From Candidatus Gottesmanbacteria bacterium RIFCSPHIGHO2_01_FULL_46_14 (GTDB taxonomy: Bacteria > Patescibacteriota > Microgenomatia > UBA10105 > UBA927): 7,532 nucleotides of DNA. The notes under the pieces were generated by a model, which did not search any database, was not told the origin of the DNA, and worked only from the letters and a program-made list of their open reading frames with translations. Both the position numbers and the translations under genes were made by a program. The stretch is taken from the NCBI GenBank assembly GCA_001780895.1, contig MFJJ01000029.1:1-7532 (forward strand), written 5' to 3'. Below, piece after piece: positions 1 to 6,198 of the stretch; the first letter of the stretch is position 1, and the number at the start of each line of letters is the position of its first letter.

Positions 1-29
1 AAATCGCGCGCGCAATAAATAGCGGCCTG

Positions 30-56
30 TCCGCCGAAACTGAAAGCGAAGGCGGA
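30..56. repeat. inverted repeat with the same arms as the adjacent palindrome
   Basis: The arms TCCGCC (30-35) and GGCGGA (51-56) are exact complements separated by a 15-base spacer. The same six-base arms make up the ends of the palindrome at 66-81. Together they form a compact repeat cluster in the only non-coding DNA of the window. The left arm can also pair with the right arm of the palindrome (76-81), giving alternative folds. A run of alternating C and G lies just outside, at 5-13. The function is unknown. Confidence 0.6.
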
Positions 57-65
57 AGCAAGCGA

Positions 66-81
66 TCCGCCAGCTGGCGGA
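66..81. repeat. perfect 16-base palindrome in the non-coding end
   Basis: The sequence TCCGCCAGCTGGCGGA reads the same on both strands. It is GC-rich and could form a cruciform or, in RNA, a short hairpin with little or no loop. It lies 67 to 82 bases past the stop of the last operon gene. No T-tract follows it in the direction of the operon, so it does not look like a classical intrinsic terminator, although a stem alone may protect a 3' end. Its arms, TCCGCC and GGCGGA, recur in the neighbouring inverted repeat, which suggests a dispersed repeat family. That last point is inference. Confidence 0.8.
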
Positions 82-147
82 GAGCTAATCAAATGAAGTT
101 CGACATTTTTTGTAAACGGCCAGCAAACTCAAAGCAGCCAAAAGTTT

Positions 148-1488
148 TTACGGGGTTGATCTTCGTATCGTGTAAAACGCGGGGTGGTAGAGGAAGATGG
201 CAGGGACGTCTTCGGTAAGATAACGAACAAAATCTGCATAGATAATTTTCCGTTTCTCCGGATCTATTTCCCGTCGTCCGTCTTCTAAGAGTTTATCAAT
301 TTTGACATTTGCGTAGCCCGTGATGTTGGTCTGTGCCTGTGTCTGGTGCCAGAAGGGATACTGATCGGGATCCGGCGGAATATCCTGGGCGCTAATTAAC
401 ACTTGATATCCCTCCGGAACAGTGTTTTCCACCCTGATCGTGGTCGGAATGCCCAGTTGGTTCCAGCTACCTGCTATTTTTTGTGCCGTATCGAGATACT
501 GGGAAAAGGTCGTAATGACGATTTGGCCTGACGGTGACGATTCCTGCCCGAGTAACCGTCTTGCCCGAGCCATATCAAAGGTATAATTACGCCCTTTATC
601 GCTAAACGCCCAGGACGTACTGCCTATGGGAGAATTTACTCTCGGTGTGCCAAGATCGGGAACGGCGTATGCAAGTGCTTGCCGGACGGCTTTTTCCGCT
701 ACAAAGGAATTTTTAAGGTTAAAATAGACAGCGACGATACGGTCATTTTTCGTATGCGTCGTAATGGTCGTGTTGCGCCAATCTTTGAGCTGGGTCGGTT
801 CGGTAGCGTCTTCAATGCTATCGACGTTCCCCAATTTATAGGCAAGTACGGCGGCGGCCTCGGTTCGATAAAAGCGGTATTCAAGATTGGGTAACGACAT
901 GTCTTTGGCAGGAGTAAGCTTAAGGTAGACGACACGTTCTCCGTTTAACCGAATACCCGAGACTCTATATTCCCCTACCCCGCGAAGGCCACGCTGAAAG
1001 ATTGGTTTTGCAAGGAGGGTTAAAAACGGGCTGAACGGTTCCTGAAGCGTGACTTTGAGGGTGGCAGCATCGAGTGGCGTAAAGATGACATTGCGAATGT
1101 TGTAGTTAATATCATTTGCAGTGAGCGTTTTGCCCGTATGCCAAACTGCGCTGGTATCGAGGGTAAAGACATATTGGCGTCCTTCGTCCTTTACTTCCCA
1201 ATTGGTCGCGAGTGACGGGATTACCGAGCCATCGGGAGCGATTTGGGTTAACCCGCGACTGATACGCTGTTGGATTGTGAGCGGAAGATTTGACGGCGTA
1301 AACTCACCGACCATGGCGATGTTTTGTGTAGGACGAAGCAAAAATCGTGATGCGAACGGATAGAGGCGAAAAAAACCGAGTGAACCGACAATACCGATAA
1401 TGAGTCCGATAATGAGGGAAAACCGATATTTGCGCATCAGGCTCTGGAGTACTAAGTAGGCGTATCGAGAAGACTTATGAATCTGCAT
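148..1488 (-). CDS. family-5 extracellular solute-binding protein with N-terminal membrane anchor
   Basis: This 446-residue protein resembles oligopeptide/nickel binding proteins of ABC importers (SBP_bac_5). The fold is supported by ISRGLTQIAPDGSVIPSLATNWEV (about 76-99, split here by description only), by YVFTL then WHTGKTLTANDI (about 106-127), by LQEPFSPFLTLLA (148-160), by VRQALAYAV (268-276) and by a C-terminal half with ARRLLG and DVPAIFLYHP. Instead of a cleavable signal or lipobox cysteine it has a basic stretch RKYR followed by a helix at about 23-40, so it is probably tethered with the binding domain outside. It is shorter than the usual 500-600 residues, and the region after TANDI and around 165-215 looks condensed. 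No permease or ATPase gene is visible. The start is the ATG at 1488, 4 bases after the secG stop; an open frame back to 1671 overlaps secG and has no similarity. An alternative ATG at 1437 (residue 18) would keep the helix. The ligand is unknown. Confidence 0.87.
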   Translation of the reverse strand: MQIHKSSRYAYLVLQSLMRKYRFSLIIGLIIGIVGSLGFFRLYPFASRFLLRPTQNIAMVGEFTPSNLPLTIQQRISRGLTQIAPDGSVIPSLATNWEVKDEGRQYVFTLDTSAVWHTGKTLTANDINYNIRNVIFTPLDAATLKVTLQEPFSPFLTLLAKPIFQRGLRGVGEYRVSGIRLNGERVVYLKLTPAKDMSLPNLEYRFYRTEAAAVLAYKLGNVDSIEDATEPTQLKDWRNTTITTHTKNDRIVAVYFNLKNSFVAEKAVRQALAYAVPDLGTPRVNSPIGSTSWAFSDKGRNYTFDMARARRLLGQESSPSGQIVITTFSQYLDTAQKIAGSWNQLGIPTTIRVENTVPEGYQVLISAQDIPPDPDQYPFWHQTQAQTNITGYANVKIDKLLEDGRREIDPEKRKIIYADFVRYLTEDVPAIFLYHPAFYTIRRSTP

Positions 1489-1492
1489 GAGC

Positions 1493-1711
1493 TTACTTCT
1501 GGAGGAAGAGGGTGGCAATCGATGTAACCAGAAAGAGTACAGATAAAACAATGGTCGCAAAAAAAACGACGCGCTCTGCTCCTCTGCGTGTCCGATACAC
1601 TTCTCCTCCGCCGAAGGCGCTCCCGAGCCCTCCTTTGCTGCTCTGAAGAAGCACGAGGGCGATAAGAGCAATAGAGGTCATGATATGAAAAATTTTGATT
1701 GCGATATTCAT
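1493..1711 (-). CDS. secG: SecG, preprotein translocase subunit
   Basis: SecG is the small, non-essential partner of SecY and SecE that aids SecA-driven protein export across the cytoplasmic membrane. The 72-residue product has the family layout. Helix one (about 4-23) leads into the conserved LLQSSKGGLGSAFGGG segment, then a short charged stretch YRTRRGAER, and helix two (about 48-69). The length is typical of SecG in Gram-positive and other monoderm-like bacteria. The start ATG overlaps the yvcK TGA as ATGA, so translation is probably coupled. The TAA stop lies 4 bases before the next gene. I see no Shine-Dalgarno motif. The family call rests on the glycine-rich signature between two helices and is secure for so small a protein. 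Confidence 0.94.
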   Translation of the reverse strand: MNIAIKIFHIMTSIALIALVLLQSSKGGLGSAFGGGEVYRTRRGAERVVFFATIVLSVLFLVTSIATLFLQK

Positions 1712-2712
1712 GAGGTTGATGTGACAGATATCAGTGCCCGAGCAAGCAACTCGCTGTCGTGCCTGATCAGGCTGCGTACAAGTGTATCACTTTTGATTTT
1801 TGTTGTCACACCCGATGAAGCCACCGGAGCGCGAATCACCCGGTAATATGAATTGGTAAGATTATCGATAACGGGGAGTTCATGCTGCTTGGCGTATGCA
1901 GCCAGAGCGCTTTTGTGCAGCGGAGCTGTATTGACAACGATTGCATCAAGCGTTTTGCCAACATATTTTTCAAGAACGGCAACGTGGTCGGCGGCGGTAA
2001 AATTATATGTTTGTCCCCATTTGGTCATGAGATTTAATATATATACTTTTGTTGCTTTGGAAGAAGCGAGTGCGCTGCTGATATCGGTCACCAAGAGGTT
2101 CGGTATGAGACTCGTATAAAGGTCTCCGGGACCAAGGACGATCATGTCCGCCCGTTTGATTGCATCGAGTGCTTCGGGATTTGCCTGTGCCTCTGGCTGA
2201 AGATATACCTTTGTGATATGGAGTTTTCCGTCATGCGGAGGTTCATCGATAAGATGTTCTTCGGTAACGATGTGTCCATTTTCATATTCTGCGAAGAGAT
2301 TGGTATCGGTAAACGATACGGGTATGACGGTTCCCTTAATACGCAGGACTTTTCTCGTTTGACGGATTGCTTCGGCTTGTGAACCTAAAATATCAGAAAG
2401 CGCTGCCATAAAGAGATTGCCGAAGGTCATACCGGAAATACCGTTGCCTTTTTCAAATCGGTACATAAAAAGTTTTCGGAGAAGTCCGACGCCACCGTTT
2501 TCATCGGACAGTGCGACGAAACATTGGCGAATATCTGAGGTAGGAAGTAAACCAAATTCGTCCCGGATGCGTTTGTTGCTGCCTCCCGAATCGGCCATGG
2601 TGACAATGGCGCTTAAATGATAGGGATAGTCTTTGAGCCCCCGCAAGGCGACAAAGGTTCCCGTACCTCCGCCGATACAGACGATGCGTTGCGCAATTGG
2701 TCTATCTTTCAT
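1708..2712 (-). CDS. yvcK: YvcK/GlmR (CofD-like) gluconeogenesis and cell-envelope regulator
   Basis: This 334-residue protein belongs to the YvcK/GlmR branch of the CofD-like fold. In Bacillus the homologue binds UDP-GlcNAc and stimulates GlmS, so it steers carbon into amino sugars and peptidoglycan precursors and is needed for growth on gluconeogenic carbon. Key family segments are the nucleotide-sugar loop GGGTGTF (14-20), ADSGGS (40-45) followed by RDEFG and SDIRQ, GNLF (98-101) and the LGPGDLYTSLIPNLL stretch (about 193-207). The B. subtilis version reads ADDGGSSGRLR where this one reads ADSGGSNKRIR, a modest change near the binding loop. The length is normal. The rapZ and whiA genes that often flank it in Firmicutes are not here; a YvlD-type protein and secG are its neighbours instead. 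The start ATG lies 11 bases inside the upstream gene without a Shine-Dalgarno motif, and the TGA stop overlaps the secG ATG. It is cytoplasmic, with no signal or membrane segment. Confidence 0.94.
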   Translation of the reverse strand: MKDRPIAQRIVCIGGGTGTFVALRGLKDYPYHLSAIVTMADSGGSNKRIRDEFGLLPTSDIRQCFVALSDENGGVGLLRKLFMYRFEKGNGISGMTFGNLFMAALSDILGSQAEAIRQTRKVLRIKGTVIPVSFTDTNLFAEYENGHIVTEEHLIDEPPHDGKLHITKVYLQPEAQANPEALDAIKRADMIVLGPGDLYTSLIPNLLVTDISSALASSKATKVYILNLMTKWGQTYNFTAADHVAVLEKYVGKTLDAIVVNTAPLHKSALAAYAKQHELPVIDNLTNSYYRVIRAPVASSGVTTKIKSDTLVRSLIRHDSELLARALISVTSTS

Positions 2713-3106
2713 TGATTTTTTGAAATAACCCGGTAAAAAAAGCGATAACGAGTGATGTCAGTATGAGAGCAAAAGGAAATGTGAGATAAAGAGGCGGGAC
2801 AACAAAGCCCCCGTAGCTGCCACCCGGAAATGTCCACGGCACAATTTCAACCTCAGGCATGAGGATCGTCAGGAGATATAAAATCACCGCATGAACAAGC
2901 CAGGAAAGAAATCCCAAGGTCATGAAGTTTATGGGGATAAGTAAAATCTTAATGAGAGGAGCAACCAAGGTCGAAAGAATCGTGAGGACAAGCCCAATGA
3001 GGAGAAGTGGTTGCCACCCTTTCGGTAGGATAATGGTCGGCAGAATCTGACTCGTAAACCAGAGACTAAAGGTGTTGAAGAAAAACATGCGTACAAGATA
3101 CCTCAT
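2702..3106 (-). CDS. YvlD / phage holin 4 superfamily membrane protein
   Basis: This is a 134-residue, strongly hydrophobic protein with four probable membrane helices at about 6-26, 32-56, 60-82 and 105-127. The middle segment, running through LVAPLIKILLIPINFMTLGF, fits the family pattern in which an LxPLLxLLxLPLNLLTLG-like stretch joins helices two and three. The family (Pfam Phage_holin_4_2, which includes B. subtilis YvlD) is widespread in bacterial chromosomes. Its function is poorly defined and linked loosely to the envelope. The word holin reflects membership of a superfamily and does not imply a prophage, and no lysis genes are nearby. The loop at about 84-104 contains FPGGSYGG and would lie between helices three and four. 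The start ATG overlaps the uvrC TGA as ATGA, and the TAG stop lies 11 bases inside yvcK. There is no Shine-Dalgarno motif. The family call is fairly sure; the role is unknown. Confidence 0.86.
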   Translation of the reverse strand: MRYLVRMFFFNTFSLWFTSQILPTIILPKGWQPLLLIGLVLTILSTLVAPLIKILLIPINFMTLGFLSWLVHAVILYLLTILMPEVEIVPWTFPGGSYGGFVVPPLYLTFPFALILTSLVIAFFTGLFQKINER

Positions 3107-4401
3107 GTGCGATTAATGGTAACAAATGCACGCGTGTTACGCAATTTTCGATGATACGACAACGCGAATCTGTGGGCCTCATCCCGTAGTCGCTGCACCA
3201 GATGCAGGGCAGGACTTGTGAGGGGAAGGGAAATACGACCTTTTGGGGTATATATCTCCTCACGACGTTTGGCAAGACTGATAACCGATACTCCGATATT
3301 CATGCGCCAAAGCACGGCAAGGGCGCGTGACAGTTGCGGTTTTCCTCCGTCGATAATCAATAAATCGGGCTTGGGCCATTCGGAATGGGTAAACCTGCGC
3401 AATACCACTTCTTCTATCATTCCCACATCATTGGGGCTCGTGAGCGTCCGAATCCGAAAACGGCGATAGGCAGATGTGTCAAGAATTCCGTCTTGGGCGA
3501 CGACAAGCGATCCTGTCGCCAGAGCCCCTCCGGTGTTACTTATATCGACACATTCGATTCGATGCGGAATAGGTATATCGAGTATTTGGGCAAGCGCGTC
3601 GAGTTGCCTTTTCCCCATGAGTATCATCGCATCGGGTCTGTCGGTGTAAAACGACACATCATAGTGGCGGGAAAATAATTGATAGAGCGCTTGTATCTGT
3701 TGTTTTTTAATTTCCGCTTGTTCAAATGCGTTGCGGTTGGCTAATTGGTTCATTTCGCGTTCCATCTTTTTCATGACGACCGGTGCATTGCCCGATAGTA
3801 TGTCTTTCAGACGAAATATATTCTGCCGATACTGATGAGTGAGCGTCTTGTTTTGCGGAAGTTTTGCAATAGAGGAAGGACACGGAGAACAAAGCCCCAG
3901 ATGGGTATAAAAACACGCGCTTCCGTTGCGACGCTTTTGCGTACAGTAGGGAACGCTTCTTCTGAGATCACGCATAAGTTGCCGCGCGACGCGGCTCGAC
4001 TGAAACGGACCGAAAACACGGTCTTGTTTGTGGATTTTGGTTGCACCCAGCTGTTTGCCTCGCAGATATAATACCCGGGGAAGCGCTTCGGAAAGCGTTA
4101 AACAGACATACAAGGGACTCTTGTCGTCTTTGGCGATGCTATTATATTTGGGCTTATATTGTCCGATAAGTTTTGCTTCAAGAAGTAACGCATCAAACTC
4201 GCTTGTTGTTTCAATGGTACTGACAGAATACATCTGAGATATGAGAAGTACTGTTTTAGGTGATAGTGTGTTTTCTTTTTGCAAATACTGTTTCACACGC
4301 CGCACCAGATTGACGGCTTTGCCTACATAAAGAATATGCCCATGCGCGTCTTTGAATATATACACGCCCGGAACGGGTTTGATGTGTGATAGATCTATCA
4401 T
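3103..4401 (-). CDS. uvrC: UvrC, excinuclease ABC subunit C (short form without HhH tail)
   Basis: UvrC makes both DNA incisions in nucleotide excision repair after UvrA and UvrB find the lesion. At 432 residues it is well below the usual 600 or so. The N-terminal GIY-YIG nuclease (about 8-90) shows GVY at 12-14, YVG at 25-27, Arg34/35 and Glu75. Cysteines 153, 163, 171 and 174 match the iron-sulfur ligand region, although the last pair is CSPC, one residue tighter than the usual CxxPC. A UVR motif that contacts UvrB lies at about 206-240. The RNase H-like nuclease keeps Asp286 (VDISN), Asp351 (IIDGGKPQL) and His410 (RDEAHRFA). The protein stops about 20 residues later, so the C-terminal helix-hairpin-helix domain is absent. 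The start is the ATG at 4401, overlapping the upstream TGA as ATGA; an open frame back to 4485 lies inside the transglutaminase gene and lacks UvrC similarity. No Shine-Dalgarno motif is present, so translation is probably coupled. Confidence 0.96.
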   Translation of the reverse strand: MIDLSHIKPVPGVYIFKDAHGHILYVGKAVNLVRRVKQYLQKENTLSPKTVLLISQMYSVSTIETTSEFDALLLEAKLIGQYKPKYNSIAKDDKSPLYVCLTLSEALPRVLYLRGKQLGATKIHKQDRVFGPFQSSRVARQLMRDLRRSVPYCTQKRRNGSACFYTHLGLCSPCPSSIAKLPQNKTLTHQYRQNIFRLKDILSGNAPVVMKKMEREMNQLANRNAFEQAEIKKQQIQALYQLFSRHYDVSFYTDRPDAMILMGKRQLDALAQILDIPIPHRIECVDISNTGGALATGSLVVAQDGILDTSAYRRFRIRTLTSPNDVGMIEEVVLRRFTHSEWPKPDLLIIDGGKPQLSRALAVLWRMNIGVSVISLAKRREEIYTPKGRISLPLTSPALHLVQRLRDEAHRFALSYHRKLRNTRAFVTINRT

Positions 4402-6194
4402 GATTTTGGTTTTGGTCTTTTTAGGAAAAGAAGGAGAACTGCGCCCACCACCGTGATAATCACTCCGGCAGGAAGAAGGAGCCAATAGGTAGGGCGGATA
4501 GTAAATTCATGACGGGACTGCTGATCGCCGGCGGTAACGAGAATTCTTCCAGTACCACCTGAAAAGTACTGCCCAATGGTTAATGAAACCGGAAGAGAGA
4601 TCGTTGAAAAAGGAGGCATGAGTTCCTCCGTTTTGTACAGGGCAACATCAACCGGCGTAGATTGTACCGATATGGCAACATTTTGGATACTCGTCGTCGA
4701 ACGATTGCCAATAGTGACATTTCCTTTTGTTTCAAATCCGGCAATCACCGTTCCCGGAAATCCAATGGAAATATCAAGCGGTTTCTCCTGTGATTGCGGG
4801 ATGATATCGGCAAATGTCACCGAAACATCCCGCGAGGATTTATCGGGCCTACGGTAAAAACCCGCCGCATACGGATAGTCACTTTTTTCGCCGTTTATTG
4901 CGAAGGTGATATGATTAAAATCCAATTTGGTAAAGTAATCGATGCCCCCAGTGGTATCTGCCCAGGTCGGATCAACGGGAATCCACAGTTGTCGTTCATT
5001 GTCGTAATATTCCGGCCACGAATGTAAGACGTCTGCTACCAAAGAAAGAGGCCGCAATTTGGTGTTGGTGGTATACGCATACCCGACGATTTCGCGGGAC
5101 GGAATGCCGGCCGCCCGGGAAAGTGCGATAAATAAATCGGTAAATTCCATGCATATGGATTGTGTTGGTGATGCGAGAGCTGCGCGTGCGCCTTTTCGAA
5201 TCGGTGTTTGATTGACGCGATCATAGTCATACGAGAGCGTGTCAATGACGTAGCGGTATATGTCCTGGGGAGTTTTTAGTGTTTTTGCGGCAGCAATAAT
5301 AGTCGGATCGGTCGACTCCCAATACCGCTGGGGGCGCGTGATAGCGGCAATATCGACCGTGTCGGTCCAACCGGGTCGCGGATTAACAGAGAGGGCAACA
5401 TACAGGCGGGCTACGACATCTTCTTTTTGCCCGGGGCCCAGGGAATATCTGGCGAGCCAATTACCGTCAGGGTCCCGCACAATTTCCTTGGGAGTCGGAT
5501 TGAGAGAAGCGATAGTTACTTTTTGGTACGCCGTGTCCGGAGGAAGAGCAATTTCAACAGAGCTTCCGGTGACGGAGGGATTTTGGATATAGTAAGAAAG
5601 GTTCAATAGAAACTGTTGTTGGTTTCCATAGGCAACACTCACGCCTCCCTGTGTCATCTGACGAAGATTCCAACGCTTCCCTTCAGCCGGTGGCGGGCTC
5701 ATGTAGGCGGTCGGACCAAACGATGTGGGTACCGATAAGCTTGTGTAATAACTCGAAAGATCGGCGTCACTGGCTATGCCGGGTATGTGTACCTCCCAAA
5801 TGCTCCCGAGTTTTTGGGCGACATCATCATTTTCAAATCGCAGGGAAAATGTCAGCTTTTTTCCGACACCGACAACCTGCGTATTAAAATGAAGTTTTAT
5901 TTCAGTTTTTCCTTCTTTTTGGGAAATTTCAGGAGAGATTTGACCGCCATTGTCATAGGCGATAATATTTTTAATCCGTGTGGAATCAAAAACAATCGAA
6001 TACTCCCGGGCGTACAAATTGGTCAGTTTATTGGTTAATGTTATCTGATGGGTGACAATCGTCGTGCCGGTGGGAGCAACGGCGTAGGCAACCTCGTAAT
6101 CAGCGCTAAACTCTCCAGCCGCGACAACAGGGCGCGGAATTATCAAATAAACAAATAATCCAATAATCAAATAAACAAAATACTTTACGTTCAC
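4398..6194 (-). CDS. secreted, membrane-anchored transglutaminase-like protein
   Basis: This 598-residue protein has a transglutaminase-like (papain-fold) core at about residues 300-430. The expected triad is present: Cys348 in QSICMEF, His391 in VLHSWPEYY and Asp408 in WIPVDPTW. Such domains act as proteases, amidases or cross-linking enzymes, so the substrate cannot be named. Residues 1-26 form a signal peptide with a hydrophobic core and a likely cleavage site around PVVAA. Residues 27-295 look beta-rich, with no domain I can name. Residues 465-565 resemble a beta-sandwich of the NEW3/CARDB kind (a guess). A single helix at about 570-591 is followed by a short basic tail KRPKPKS. The enzyme therefore probably sits outside the cell, anchored at its C-terminus. 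The start is GTG with no Shine-Dalgarno motif; in-frame stops lie just upstream, so this is the longest possible form. The end is a double stop, TGA TAG, and the TGA overlaps the uvrC ATG. Confidence 0.87.
   Translation of the reverse strand: MNVKYFVYLIIGLFVYLIIPRPVVAAGEFSADYEVAYAVAPTGTTIVTHQITLTNKLTNLYAREYSIVFDSTRIKNIIAYDNGGQISPEISQKEGKTEIKLHFNTQVVGVGKKLTFSLRFENDDVAQKLGSIWEVHIPGIASDADLSSYYTSLSVPTSFGPTAYMSPPPAEGKRWNLRQMTQGGVSVAYGNQQQFLLNLSYYIQNPSVTGSSVEIALPPDTAYQKVTIASLNPTPKEIVRDPDGNWLARYSLGPGQKEDVVARLYVALSVNPRPGWTDTVDIAAITRPQRYWESTDPTIIAAAKTLKTPQDIYRYVIDTLSYDYDRVNQTPIRKGARAALASPTQSICMEFTDLFIALSRAAGIPSREIVGYAYTTNTKLRPLSLVADVLHSWPEYYDNERQLWIPVDPTWADTTGGIDYFTKLDFNHITFAINGEKSDYPYAAGFYRRPDKSSRDVSVTFADIIPQSQEKPLDISIGFPGTVIAGFETKGNVTIGNRSTTSIQNVAISVQSTPVDVALYKTEELMPPFSTISLPVSLTIGQYFSGGTGRILVTAGDQQSRHEFTIRPTYWLLLPAGVIITVVGAVLLLFLKRPKPKS
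6142..6179 (-). repeat. in-frame 24-base tandem duplication inside the signal peptide
   Basis: Within the 5' end of the transglutaminase gene, the 14-base block ATCAAATAAACAAA (plus strand) occurs at 6142-6155 and again at 6166-6179, exactly 24 bases apart. With flanking bases the match is 17 of 18. In protein the repeat is FVYLIIGL followed by FVYLIIPR, so the signal-peptide core appears to have been lengthened by one eight-residue unit. The unit keeps the frame and the hydrophobic character. Confidence 0.75.
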
Positions 6195-6198
6195 TGTT

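Noticed and set aside
66..110. Intrinsic terminator made of the palindrome and the T-run at 105-110
   Set aside because: The T-run is more than 20 bases from the stem and lies on the plus strand, where no gene ends; in the operon direction there is no T-tract after the stem.
3..218. Open plus-strand frame running from the left edge through the palindromic region
   Set aside because: It has no recognisable protein, is made largely of the repeat sequence, and continues antisense into the solute-binding protein gene. It is probably chance.
1489..1671. Longer start for the solute-binding protein at 1671
   Set aside because: The extension overlaps almost all of secG in another frame and gives a sequence unlike the family; the ATG at 1488 directly precedes the basic stretch and membrane helix.
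2702..3106. Prophage or lysis module suggested by the holin family name
   Set aside because: The YvlD/phage-holin-4 family is common in chromosomes, and no endolysin, integrase or structural phage gene is present; the neighbours are housekeeping genes.
4402..4485. Longer uvrC start at 4485
   Set aside because: The extra 28 residues lie inside the transglutaminase gene and have no UvrC similarity; the ATG at 4401 forms the same ATGA overlap seen at other junctions.
5260..5592. Plus-strand open frame of 110 codons opposite the transglutaminase gene
   Set aside because: The minus strand has a clear secreted enzyme across the whole stretch, and the plus-strand translation shows no domain or low-complexity pattern of a real protein.
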